Shown here: piece by piece, positions 26,616-34,469 of the stretch
Layout of the letters: each line of letters begins with the position of its first letter
Numbering within the stretch: the first letter of the stretch is position 1
From: Dactylosporangium sp. AC04546
GTDB lineage: Bacteria > Actinomycetota > Actinomycetes > Mycobacteriales > Micromonosporaceae
Length of the DNA: 64,000 nucleotides
Direction: 5' to 3'
Assembly: GCF_022095675.1 (NCBI RefSeq)
Contig: NZ_JAHYSG010000016.1
Location: forward strand, 80,832-144,831
Made by a program: the position numbers and the translations under genes
Notes under the pieces: model-generated
What the model was told of the DNA's origin: nothing
Seen by the model: only the letters and a program-made list of their open reading frames with translations
Database searches by the model: none

Positions 26616-28367
26616 CTACCGCAGCTCGGCGATCACGGCGCCCGCGGAGACGACCTCGCCGACCTTGGCCTGCAGGCCGGTCACCACGCCGGCCTTGTGG
26701 GCGTTGAGCGGCTGCTCCATCTTCATCGCCTCGAGGACGACGATCAGGTCGCCCTCCGCGACCGTGTCGCCCTCCGCGACCGCGATCTTCACGATCGTGC
26801 CCTGCATCGGGCTGGTCAGGGCGTCGCCGCTCGCGGCGCCGGACTGCTGCTTGCCCGCCGAGCGACGGCGAGGGGCGGCGGCTGCGGCGGCCGGGGCGGC
26901 GCCGCCGGCCGGCAGGCCGCCGGGGAACACCACCTCCAGGCGCTTGCCGCCGACCTCGACCACAACCGTCGAGCGGGCCGGGGCGTCGGCCGCCGGGGCG
27001 GCGGTGGCGGTGAACGGCGGGACCTCGTTGACCCACTCGGTCTCGATCCAGCGCGTGTGCACGCGGAACGGCTCGTCGGTGAAGGCCGGGTCGCGCAACA
27101 CGGCCCGGTGGAAGGGCAGCGCGGTGGCCATGCCCTCGACGACCATCTCGTCGAGGGCGCGGCGGGCCCGCTCGATCGCCTGCTCGCGGGTCTCGCCGAC
27201 GATGATCACCTTGGCCAGCAGCGAGTCGAAGTTGCCGCCGATGACGCTGCGCGACTCGATGCCGGTGTCGACCCGGATGCCCGGGCCCGTCGGCAGGGTC
27301 AGGGTGGTCACCGCGCCCGGCGCGGGCAGGAAGTTGCGGCCCGGGTCCTCGCCGTTGATGCGGAACTCGATGGCGTGGCCGCGTGGCGTGGGGTCGGCGT
27401 CGAAGCGCAGCTTCTCGCCGTCGGCGATGCGGAACTGCTCGCGGACCAGGTCGACGCCGGCGGTCTCCTCGGTGACCGGGTGCTCGACCTGGAGGCGGGT
27501 GTTGACCTCCAGGAAGGAGATCGTGCCGTCGTTGCCGACGAGATACTCGACCGTGCCGGCCCCGTGGTAGCCGGCCTCCTTGCAGATCGCCTTGGCCGAC
27601 TCGTGGATCTGCGCGCGCTGGGCGGCGGTGAGGAACGGGGCGGGCGCCTCCTCGACCAGCTTCTGGTGGCGGCGCTGCAGCGAGCAGTCGCGCGTGCCCA
27701 TCACCACGACGTTGCCGTGCTGGTCGGCGAGGACCTGGGCCTCCACGTGGCGGGGCTGGTCGAGATACCGCTCGACGAAGCACTCCCCGCGGCCGAACGC
27801 CGCGACGGCCTCCCGCGTGGCCGACTCGAACAGGGCCGGGATCTCCTCGATCGTGCGGGCGACCTTGAGGCCGCGGCCGCCGCCGCCGAACGCGGCCTTG
27901 ATGGCCACCGGCAGCCCATGCTGCTCGGCGAACGCCACGATCTCCGTCGCGTCGCGCACCGGGTCGGGCGTGCCCGGCACCAGCGGCGCTCCGGCCCGCT
28001 GCGCGATGTGCCGCGCGGTGACCTTGTCGCCGAGGTCACGAATCGCCTGCGGGGTCGGCCCGATCCAGGTGATGCCGGCGTCGATGACCGCCTGCGCGAA
28101 GTCCGCGTTCTCCGAGAGGAAGCCATACCCCGGGTGGACAGCGTCCGCCCCGGCCTGCCGGCAGACGTCGATGAGCTTGTCGATGCGCAGGTAGGAGTCG
28201 GCCGCCGTGTCGCCGCCGAGGGCATAGGCCTCGTCGGCCAGGCGCACGTGCAGCGCGTCGCGATCGGAGTCCGCATAGACGGCCACGCTCGCCAGCCCAG
28301 CGTCGCGGCAGGCTCGGATGACGCGGACGGCGATCTCGCCCCGATTGGCGATGAGAACCTTGCGCAC
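26616..28367 (-). CDS. Acyl-CoA carboxylase alpha subunit (biotin carboxylase + BCCP)
   Basis: A 583-aa fused protein. The biotin carboxylase domain (1-445) starts [20 protein letters not shown] and has the ATP-grasp loop [12 protein letters not shown] and [15 protein letters not shown] linker with [11 protein letters not shown] follows, then the biotin carboxyl carrier domain with EAMKMEQPL, whose lysine takes biotin from BirA. Together with beta and epsilon subunits it carboxylates acetyl- or propionyl-CoA for fatty-acid and methylmalonyl-CoA supply. GTG 28367 has GGGAG 8 nt upstream. The likely partners lie 6-12 kb away in this window. Confidence 0.94.
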   Translation of the reverse strand: MRKVLIANRGEIAVRVIRACRDAGLASVAVYADSDRDALHVRLADEAYALGGDTAADSYLRIDKLIDVCRQAGADAVHPGYGFLSENADFAQAVIDAGITWIGPTPQAIRDLGDKVTARHIAQRAGAPLVPGTPDPVRDATEIVAFAEQHGLPVAIKAAFGGGGRGLKVARTIEEIPALFESATREAVAAFGRGECFVERYLDQPRHVEAQVLADQHGNVVVMGTRDCSLQRRHQKLVEEAPAPFLTAAQRAQIHESAKAICKEAGYHGAGTVEYLVGNDGTISFLEVNTRLQVEHPVTEETAGVDLVREQFRIADGEKLRFDADPTPRGHAIEFRINGEDPGRNFLPAPGAVTTLTLPTGPGIRVDTGIESRSVIGGNFDSLLAKVIIVGETREQAIERARRALDEMVVEGMATALPFHRAVLRDPAFTDEPFRVHTRWIETEWVNEVPPFTATAAPAADAPARSTVVVEVGGKRLEVVFPGGLPAGGAAPAAAAAAPRRRSAGKQQSGAASGDALTSPMQGTIVKIAVAEGDTVAEGDLIVVLEAMKMEQPLNAHKAGVVTGLQAKVGEVVSAGAVIAELR

Positions 28368-28484
28368 GCTGAACGCTCCCTTGGGTGGACCCTCCGGCGC
28401 AGTCTAAGCCAACGGTCTGACACTCACGGTTGCCAAGAAAGTCACTCGGAGCCGTTAGTCAAGTTTTCCTATTACGCTTGTGTC

Positions 28485-29114
28485 GTGTCCACTACGCGTC
28501 TGATGATCATGGGACTGGTCTCGTACCTCCAGCCTGTCCACGGCTACGACATCCGCAAGGAGTTGACGAGCTGGAACGTCGAGAGCTGGGCCAACGTGCA
28601 GCCCGGGTCGATCTATCACGCGCTGCGCAAGATGACCGAGGAGGGCCTCCTGGAGGAGGTCGACACCGAGCGGGTGGACAACCGGCCGGCCCGCACGCGG
28701 TACCGGATGACCAAGGAGGGTGAGGCCGAGTACCAGGCCCTGCTCCGCAAGTACTGGTGGGAGTACCAGGAGCCGGTCGACCCCTTCCTGGCCGCGTTCG
28801 CGTTCCTGCCCTCGCTGCCGCGCGCCGAGGCGGCCGGCGCGCTGCGGGCCCGGGCCCGGCTCCTCGAAGGCTGGATCGCGACCTATCGCGAGGCCGGTGA
28901 CGACTGGGCCGCCAGTAAGCCGGTGCACGTCTCGTGGCAGTTCGAGCTGACCACGCTGCGCTGCGAGGTCGAGGCCCGCTGGTGCCACGACGTCGCGAGC
29001 CGCATCGAGGCAGGTGAGGGCGAGCACTTCAACGAGCGTCCGCACGGCGATGCCGAGGAGTGGCGCAAGGCCATCCGTGACCAGTTCGGGGAGCCCGTCG
29101 ACGAAGACGAGTAA
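28485..29114 (+). CDS. PadR-family transcriptional regulator
   Basis: A 209-aa PadR regulator. The winged helix (about 8-85) contains MIMGLVSYLQPVHGYDIRKEL, NVQPGSIYHALRKMTEEGLLEE and the wing TRYRMTKEGEAEYQALL. The C-terminal part is a helical dimerisation domain with EWRKAIRDQFGE. It probably represses the ABC exporter genes 80 bp downstream, whose promoter spacer contains a palindrome. GTG 28485 lies 6 nt after TACGCT, implying a leaderless mRNA. Confidence 0.92.
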   Translation: MSTTRLMIMGLVSYLQPVHGYDIRKELTSWNVESWANVQPGSIYHALRKMTEEGLLEEVDTERVDNRPARTRYRMTKEGEAEYQALLRKYWWEYQEPVDPFLAAFAFLPSLPRAEAAGALRARARLLEGWIATYREAGDDWAASKPVHVSWQFELTTLRCEVEARWCHDVASRIEAGEGEHFNERPHGDAEEWRKAIRDQFGEPVDEDE

Positions 29115-29132
29115 GACGCGACATATTCAAGC

Positions 29133-29162
29133 TTGACCGCGCGAACTATATCGCGTTACGGT
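29133..29162 (+). promoter_or_regulatory. ABC exporter promoter with palindrome in the spacer
   Basis: TTGACC (29133-29138) and TACGGT (29157-29162) are 18 bp apart. The spacer holds CGCGA-ACTATA-TCGCG (29140-29155), a perfect 5-bp-arm palindrome with an AT-rich centre. It is a natural PadR operator candidate because the PadR gene ends just upstream. Confidence 0.6.
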
Positions 29163-29193
29163 CTCTGTGCTGAGACGAGGACAGGGGACCGTC

Positions 29194-30147
29194 ATGATCG
29201 AAACGAAGGGCCTGCGGAAGTCGTTCCGCTCCCGAGCCGGTCGCGAGACCAAGGTGGTCGAGGCAGTTCGCGGGGTGGACCTCTCCGTCAAGGAGGGGGA
29301 GATCTTCGGATTCCTCGGGCCCAACGGCGCCGGCAAGACCACCACACTGCGCATGCTGGCGACGCTCATCACGCCCGACGGTGGCGAGGCCACCATCGCG
29401 GGCGTCGACCTGTTGAAGGAGCCCGGCGAGGTGCGCCGCCGGATCGGCTACGTCGCCCAGGGCGGCAGCACCTGGGACGAGAGCACCGCTCGCGAGGAAC
29501 TGGTGCTGCAGGCCCGCTTCTACGGCATCGGCAAGGCGGAGGCGCAGCGCCGCGCGGGCAGGGCGCTCCAGGCGTTCCAGCTGGACGAGTACGCCGACCG
29601 CCGCACCAAGACCTACTCGGGCGGCCAGCGCCGCAGGGTCGACATCGCGCTCGGCATCATCCACGAGCCGAAGATCGTCTTCCTCGACGAGCCGACCACC
29701 GGGCTCGACCCGCAGAGCCGGGCCCACATGTGGGACGAGGTCCGCCGCCTCCGCGAGGAGGGCATGACCGTCTTCATCACCACGCACTACCTCGACGAGG
29801 CCGACGCGCTCTGCGACCGCATCGCGATCATGGACCACGGCGAGATCGTCACCGAGGGCACCGTCGACGCGCTCAAGCGCGAGGTGGCCGGTGACGTCGT
29901 GACCGTCGGGGTCAACGGGTCCGCGAGCTTCGCCGCCGACCTGCTGCAGAACCAGGACTACGTGCGCAGCGTCGAGCAGAAGAACGGCGAGCTGCGGCTG
30001 TATGTCGACGAGGGCGCCGTGGCCATCCCGCACATCCTGCGCCTGCTGGACCACGCCGGGGTCACCCTGGGCTCGATGGAGCTGCACCGGCCGAGCCTCG
30101 ACGACGTGTTCCTGATCAAGACCGGCCGTTCCCTGAGGGAGTCCTGA
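29194..30147 (+). CDS. DrrA-type ABC exporter ATP-binding protein
   Basis: A 317-aa ATPase of the daunorubicin-resistance (DrrA) type. Walker A is GPNGAGKTT, the Q-loop region is YVAQGG, the signature is YSGGQRRRVDIA, and Walker B is IVFLDEPTTGLDP followed by the switch H in TTHYLDEAD. The C-terminal domain (about 235-317, SASFAADLLQNQ...SLDDVFL) is typical of DrrA. It energises export by the permease encoded 1 bp downstream. A palindrome within the promoter and the upstream PadR gene suggest substrate-inducible control. Confidence 0.93.
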   Translation: MIETKGLRKSFRSRAGRETKVVEAVRGVDLSVKEGEIFGFLGPNGAGKTTTLRMLATLITPDGGEATIAGVDLLKEPGEVRRRIGYVAQGGSTWDESTAREELVLQARFYGIGKAEAQRRAGRALQAFQLDEYADRRTKTYSGGQRRRVDIALGIIHEPKIVFLDEPTTGLDPQSRAHMWDEVRRLREEGMTVFITTHYLDEADALCDRIAIMDHGEIVTEGTVDALKREVAGDVVTVGVNGSASFAADLLQNQDYVRSVEQKNGELRLYVDEGAVAIPHILRLLDHAGVTLGSMELHRPSLDDVFLIKTGRSLRES

Positions 30148-30148
30148 C

Positions 30149-30904
30149 GTGAAGTTCTTCCGCGACACCTGGCTGGTCTTCCAGCGCCAGATGCAGCTGA
30201 TGCTCCGCAACCCGGTGTGGCTGATCGTCGGGATCATCCAGCCACTGTTCTACCTGCTGCTGTTCGCGCCGCTGCTGAAGCCGGCGCTGGGCGTGCAGAC
30301 CAACGCCGAGGCCTACAAGCTCTTCGTCCCCGGCCTCCTCGTGCTGCTGGCGATGTTCGGCTCGCTGTTCACCGGCTTCGGCCTGATCGCGGAGCTGCGG
30401 GCCGGCGTCATCGAGCGCAGCCGGGTCACCCCGGTCAGCCGGCTCGCGCTGCTCGTCGGCCGGTCCCTGCGCGACGTCGTCTCGCTGCTGTTCCAGGCCC
30501 TGCTCATCGTGCTCATCGCGGTGGCCTTCGGGCTGAAGGTGGCGGTGCTCGACGTGATCGCCGCGTTCGTGCTGATGGCGGTCATCTCGCTCATGCTGTC
30601 GGCGTTCTCCTATGCGATCTCGCTCAAGCTGCGCAGCGAGGACGCGCTGGCCCCGCTGCTCAACACGATCTCCCAGCCGCTGCTGCTCACCGCCGGCATC
30701 CTGCTGCCGCTGACGTTCGCGCCGAAGTGGCTCAAGACGGTCGCCGACTGGAACCCGTTCTCGTGGGCGGTCGACGGGGTGCGCGCGCTCTTCGCCGGCG
30801 ACCCGGGCGCCAACTCGGTCTGGCAGGCCGCGGTGATCATCGGCGGCCTGACCGTCATCACGGTGGTCTGGGCGTCCCGGGCCTTCGCCAAGGGCATCCG
30901 CTAA
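30149..30904 (+). CDS. ABC-2 type transporter permease
   Basis: A 251-aa membrane permease of the DrrB/ABC-2 type with about six hydrophobic segments, starting with a long N-terminal re-entrant-like segment (WLIVGIIQPLFYLLLFAPLL). The conserved WNPFSWAVDGVRALF lies near the end. GTG 30149 starts 1 bp after the ATPase stop. Together the pair likely exports a hydrophobic compound; the substrate is unknown. Confidence 0.92.
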   Translation: MKFFRDTWLVFQRQMQLMLRNPVWLIVGIIQPLFYLLLFAPLLKPALGVQTNAEAYKLFVPGLLVLLAMFGSLFTGFGLIAELRAGVIERSRVTPVSRLALLVGRSLRDVVSLLFQALLIVLIAVAFGLKVAVLDVIAAFVLMAVISLMLSAFSYAISLKLRSEDALAPLLNTISQPLLLTAGILLPLTFAPKWLKTVADWNPFSWAVDGVRALFAGDPGANSVWQAAVIIGGLTVITVVWASRAFAKGIR

Positions 30905-30971
30905 TCGGGTCCAGAGCCGATAGGCCCCGACCAAAATCAGCTTGGCTGTACCGGTAACGACCGTCACCCTC

Positions 30972-31000
30972 ACGGCCCCTTCCACCGCGGAAGGGGCCGT
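30972..31000 (+). terminator. Terminator after the ABC exporter operon
   Basis: A 12-bp perfect stem, ACGGCCCCTTCC (30972-30983) with its complement (30989-31000), around a 5-nt loop, 67 bp after the permease stop. It lacks a T-run, as often in actinomycetes. Confidence 0.7.
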
Positions 31001-31014
31001 GACACCGTCAGTCA

Positions 31015-32208
31015 GTGCCCCGTCTCGTCCGCGACCGCATCACCTGGGTCATCTACCTCCAGCTGGCCCTGTGGTGCTATTTCCTCTACGGCTTCGGCCC
31101 GGTGGCCCCGCTGCTGCGCGACGAGCTGCACATCTCCAGCACCCTCGCCGGCCTGCACGGCACCGGCTTCGCCGTCGGCGGCATCGTCGGCGGGGCGATC
31201 CTCCCCGCCCTGACCCGCCGCCTCGGCCGGCACCGGCTGGTCTGGACCGGCCTCGGCCTGGTCAGCGTGGCCGCGGTCGGCATGTTCACCGCCCACCACC
31301 TCGCGCTGACGCTCACCTTCGCCACGCTCGGCTCGTTCGGCGGCTCCCTCGCCGTCAACGGGATCAACTCCGCGCTCACCGAGCACCACGGCCCCTCCGC
31401 CCCGGCCGCGATCAGCGAGGCCAACGCGGCCGCGGCCAGCGTCGGCCTGATCGCGCCGCTGATCGTCGGGCTCACGTTCAGCGCCGGCCTGGGCTGGCGG
31501 ACCGGCCTGGTGCTCATGGTCGGCCCGGTGATCCTGCTCGCCTTCCTGGGGAAGATCCGGATTCCGGAGCCGATCGCGGCCCGGACCGACGCCCACGGCC
31601 CGGACCGGCCGCTCCCGCGCACCTACTGGCTCGCCTTCGCGAGCCTCTTCGCCACCGGCTCGATCGAGGTCTGCCTCACCCTCTGGGGCAGCGACGTGCT
31701 GCGCGACCACGCCCACGTCTCGCCGGGCGTGGCCACCGCGGCGGTCTCGACGCTCATCGCCGGCATGGTGGCCGGCCGCCTGATCGGCGGCCGGCTGCTG
31801 CTGGTCTTCCGCCCGACCCGCATGCTGCTGGCCGCGCTCGGAGTGAGCCTGGCCGGCTTCGCGCTCTTCTGGAGCGCGACCGTGCCCTGGCTGGCGATGG
31901 GCGGCCTGTTCGCCTGCGGGCTGGGCGTCGGGCTGCACTACCCGCTCGGTATCGGCCTCGCGCTCGCCCACTCCGACGGCCAGCCCGACCTCGCCGCGGC
32001 CCGGGCCTCGTTCGCCGTCGGCATCTCGTTCGCCGTGGCCCCGTTCGCCCTCGGCGCGCTGGCCGACGCGGTCGGCCCGCACACCGCGTTCCTGCTGGTG
32101 CCGGTGTTCATCGCGGTCGCCGCCGTCGCCGTCGTCCGGCTCGACGTGGTGACCCGGCCGCCCGACCTGGACGACCTGAGCCGCACACCCAACGTCACCG
32201 CGGCCTAG
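31015..32208 (+). CDS. MFS transporter
   Basis: A 397-aa major facilitator with twelve predicted transmembrane helices. It starts VPRLVRDRITWVIYLQLALW and has a loop RRLGRHRLVW between helices 2 and 3, matching the MFS A-motif position. No substrate-specific motif is visible; drug efflux or nutrient uptake are both possible. GTG 31015 starts 14 bp after a terminator hairpin, so it has its own promoter nearby. A 169-bp hairpin element lies just after the stop. Confidence 0.88.
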   Translation: MPRLVRDRITWVIYLQLALWCYFLYGFGPVAPLLRDELHISSTLAGLHGTGFAVGGIVGGAILPALTRRLGRHRLVWTGLGLVSVAAVGMFTAHHLALTLTFATLGSFGGSLAVNGINSALTEHHGPSAPAAISEANAAAASVGLIAPLIVGLTFSAGLGWRTGLVLMVGPVILLAFLGKIRIPEPIAARTDAHGPDRPLPRTYWLAFASLFATGSIEVCLTLWGSDVLRDHAHVSPGVATAAVSTLIAGMVAGRLIGGRLLLVFRPTRMLLAALGVSLAGFALFWSATVPWLAMGGLFACGLGVGLHYPLGIGLALAHSDGQPDLAAARASFAVGISFAVAPFALGALADAVGPHTAFLLVPVFIAVAAVAVVRLDVVTRPPDLDDLSRTPNVTAA

Positions 32209-32216
32209 GAGAGGGC

Positions 32217-32385
32217 CTAAGGCCTGTTTCATGACTGGGGTCGGAGCTGAGGCGGAGTCCAGATTTCGTCTGGCGTCGCCCCGCGGAAGTCCGGCTACCG
32301 GTGTTGTAACCGGGCTTTCGCGGGGTGGCGCCAGACGGAATCTGGGCCCGCCGCAGCCCGGCCTCAGTCATGAAACAGGCCTTAG
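32217..32385. mobile_element. MITE-like 169-bp hairpin element
   Basis: The ends are perfect 21-bp inverted repeats (32217-32237 and 32365-32385). Complementarity continues inwards almost to the centre with a few single-base differences, so the whole element can fold on itself (arms about 80 bp). It encodes no transposase. Removing a TA at each end (CTA-AGGCC ... GGCCT-TAG) leaves a symmetric element flanked by TA, which fits TA target duplication. It lies between the converging MFS and methyltransferase genes and supplies the methyltransferase stop codon (32382-32384). It could also act as a bidirectional terminator. Confidence 0.75.
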
Positions 32386-33041
32386 CTGCGGCGTGCGATT
32401 GTCAGGCCGTCCGCGATCGGCAGCAGCACCGACTCCACCCGCTCGTCGTCCAGCACGCGACGGTTGAACTCCTGCATCGCCCGGGTGCCCGGGTCGGCCG
32501 GCGACTCGTCGATGATGTGCCCGTGCCGCAGCACGTTGTCGACGAGGATCAGGCCGCCGGGGCGCATCCGCGGTACCAACGCCTCCCAATAGCCGAGGTA
32601 GCCGGTCTTGTCGGCGTCGATGAAGGCCAGGTCGAGGTGTGGCTCCGCGGGCAGGGTCGCCAGCGTCTCGGCCGCCGGGCCCAGGCGCAGCTCGATCCGG
32701 TCGGTGAGGCCGGCCCGCTGCCAGTAGCGCCGGGCGATGCTCGTGTACTCCTCGGAGACGTCGAAGCAGACCAGCCGGCCGCCGTCGGCCAGGCCGCGCG
32801 CGATGGCGATCGACGACAGCCCGGTGAAGGTGCCGATCTCGACCGCCTCCCGTGCACCCGCGATCCGGGTCAGCAGGGTGAGGAAGGCCGCCTGCTCGGG
32901 GGCGACCTGCATGCCGGCGTCGAGCGGCAGGACGCGCTCCGTCTCGGCGATCAGGTCGCGCACCAGCTCGTCCGGCTCGCTGCCGTTGGCCACGACATAT
33001 TCCTGGAGCTCCGCCGTGAGCGGGAGTGTCTGTTTCGTCAT
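32382..33041 (-). CDS. SAM-dependent O-methyltransferase (class I, catechol type)
   Basis: A 219-aa enzyme of the O-methyltransferase family 3 (CCoAOMT/catechol type): EIGTFTGLSSIAIARGL is the SAM motif I, CFDVSEEY motif II, and DLAFIDADKTGYLGYWE carries the metal-binding aspartates, followed by NVLRHG. It methylates a hydroxyl group on a small, perhaps catecholic molecule. ATG 33041 starts 10 bp after maf, so the two are an operon. The stop codon TAA lies inside the terminal repeat of the adjacent MITE-like element, so the native C-terminus may have been changed. Confidence 0.9.
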   Translation of the reverse strand: MTKQTLPLTAELQEYVVANGSEPDELVRDLIAETERVLPLDAGMQVAPEQAAFLTLLTRIAGAREAVEIGTFTGLSSIAIARGLADGGRLVCFDVSEEYTSIARRYWQRAGLTDRIELRLGPAAETLATLPAEPHLDLAFIDADKTGYLGYWEALVPRMRPGGLILVDNVLRHGHIIDESPADPGTRAMQEFNRRVLDDERVESVLLPIADGLTIARRS

Positions 33042-33051
33042 GGGATCATCC

Positions 33052-33648
33052 CTACCAGAGCGAGGTGACCGGAATGCCGATCGAGGCGAGCAGGTTGCGC
33101 AGCGTGGGCAGGGACAAACCGACGACATTGCCGTGATCGCCCTCGATGCGCTCCACGAACAGCCCGCCGAGCCCGTCGATGGTGAACGCGCCGGCCACCT
33201 GCAGCGGCTCGCCCGAGGCCACGTACGCGGCGATCTCCTCGTCCGACGCCTCGGCGAAGTGGACGGTGGTGCCGACCGTGGCCGTCGCCTCCTTGCCGGT
33301 GCCGGTGTCGACGAGGCAATGCCCGGTGTACAGCACCCCGGACCGCCCGCGCATCTTCTGCCAGCGGCTGGTGGCGTCGGCCGCGTCGACCGGCTTGCCG
33401 AGGATCTCACCGTCGAACGCGAGCACCGAGTCGCAGCCCAGCACCAGCGCGTCGGCATGCGCGGAAGGCAGCGTCGCCGCCACCGCCCGGGCCTTCAGCC
33501 CGGCGAGCGTGCCCGCGAGCGTGGCCGCGTCACCGGCCTCGACCGCCGACTCGTCGACCCCGCTGACGATGACCTGCGGTGACAGCCCGGCGGAGGTGAG
33601 CAGGCGCCGGCGGGCCGGGCTGGCCGAGGCGAGAATGAATGTCTTCAC
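33052..33648 (-). CDS. maf: Maf-family nucleotide pyrophosphatase
   Basis: A 198-aa Maf protein hydrolysing non-canonical or specific NTPs (dTTP/UTP type) to prevent misincorporation; also linked to septum formation. Motifs: FILASASPARRRLL at the start, LGCDSVL with the catalytic Asp region, GKP, and the final EGDHGNVVGLSLP. GTG 33648 lies 7 nt after TAGCGT and is divergent from mscL with 30 bp between starts, so both are leaderless. The O-methyltransferase follows in the same transcript. Confidence 0.93.
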   Translation of the reverse strand: MKTFILASASPARRRLLTSAGLSPQVIVSGVDESAVEAGDAATLAGTLAGLKARAVAATLPSAHADALVLGCDSVLAFDGEILGKPVDAADATSRWQKMRGRSGVLYTGHCLVDTGTGKEATATVGTTVHFAEASDEEIAAYVASGEPLQVAGAFTIDGLGGLFVERIEGDHGNVVGLSLPTLRNLLASIGIPVTSLW

Positions 33649-33678
33649 ACCTAGAACGCTAGCCGTAGCATCGCGGCC

Positions 33679-34281
33679 ATGCGGAAGCTCTGGGCGGAGT
33701 TCAAGGCGATCGCGATCGGCGGCACGGTCCTGGACCTGGCGCTCGGTTTCATCATCGGATCGGCCTTCGCCACGCTCATCCAGTCGTTCGTGACCAACCT
33801 GTTCCTGCAGCTCGTCGCCGCCGTCGTCGGCGAGCCCGACTTCCAGAAGCTCCAGGTCAACGTGCACAACACGCCGCTGAAGTACGGCGTGTTCCTCAAC
33901 GACCTGCTCCAGTTCGTGCTGCTCGCGGTCGCCCTGTTCGTGATCATCAAGTTCATGACCTGGATCGGCGTCGAGCGTGGACGGTCGCTGGACACGCGCC
34001 CCTGCCCGTTCTGCTACGACCGGGTCCCGACCGGCGCGCTGATGTGCCGCTCGTGCGGCCAGCAGCTGGTCGCCGAGCTGCCGTCGCTGCCCGAGGCCGA
34101 GCGCCTGCTGGCCGACCGGGAGGCCCGCCGCTGGCCCACGTTGCCGCCGATCGCGATCCCGCGGCGGCGGACCGGACCGGGCGCGCCGACTAGCGCCAGC
34201 GAGGGCGAGCACCCGGAAGCGCGCTCTCGCGCCACCGGGAGCGGGCCGGACGAGCCGGGGGAGCGGCCGGCGTCAGGCTGA
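33679..34281 (+). CDS. mscL: Large-conductance mechanosensitive channel with C-terminal zinc ribbon
   Basis: A 200-aa protein whose first 95 residues match MscL: FKAIAIGGTVLDLALGFIIGSAFATLIQSFV for TM1, then a periplasmic loop and TM2 LLQFVLLAVALFVIIKFM. Instead of the usual short amphipathic C-terminus there is a zinc ribbon CPFCYDRV...LMCRSCGQQL (about 112-130) and a Pro-rich disordered tail. The channel releases solutes on hypo-osmotic shock; the ribbon is cytosolic and could gate or bind a partner (inference). ATG 33679 is 7 nt after TAGCAT, so leaderless. The last 92 bp overlap the opposing epsilon-subunit gene. Confidence 0.9.
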   Translation: MRKLWAEFKAIAIGGTVLDLALGFIIGSAFATLIQSFVTNLFLQLVAAVVGEPDFQKLQVNVHNTPLKYGVFLNDLLQFVLLAVALFVIIKFMTWIGVERGRSLDTRPCPFCYDRVPTGALMCRSCGQQLVAELPSLPEAERLLADREARRWPTLPPIAIPRRRTGPGAPTSASEGEHPEARSRATGSGPDEPGERPASG

Positions 34282-34360
34282 ACAGGGCCCCCACGATCGC
34301 CGCGACCTCCTCGGCCGTCGGCGTGCCGCGAACGACCTTGAACAGCGGTTCCTCCGACAC
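34190..34360 (-). CDS. Acyl-CoA carboxylase epsilon subunit
   Basis: A 56-aa small protein: EEPLFKVVRGTPTAEEVAAIVGALFSL followed by a basic Pro/Arg tail with SRWRESALPG. The core VVRG.PT.EE.AA and the SRW are diagnostic for AccE/PccE, the small subunit that stimulates actinobacterial acyl-CoA carboxylases by joining alpha and beta subunits. GTG 34360 has GGAGG 5 nt upstream. It would normally sit directly next to the beta-subunit gene and maf; here 4.2 kb with a surface protein and kinase lie between. The 3' part is antisense to the mscL tail. Confidence 0.85.
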   Translation of the reverse strand: MSEEPLFKVVRGTPTAEEVAAIVGALFSLTPAAPPARPARSRWRESALPGARPRWR

Positions 34361-34469
34361 GTGATCCTCCCGGACAAGTTCACGAAACGTTGTCGTCCTG
34401 CGAGCATACGCACACCTCAGCGGCGCATACTCGGATGGAACGGGAGTCGATGGCGAATTGGGGGACGCA

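Noticed and set aside
32217..32385. Complete insertion sequence
   Set aside because: Only 169 bp with no transposase frame; treated as a non-autonomous element.
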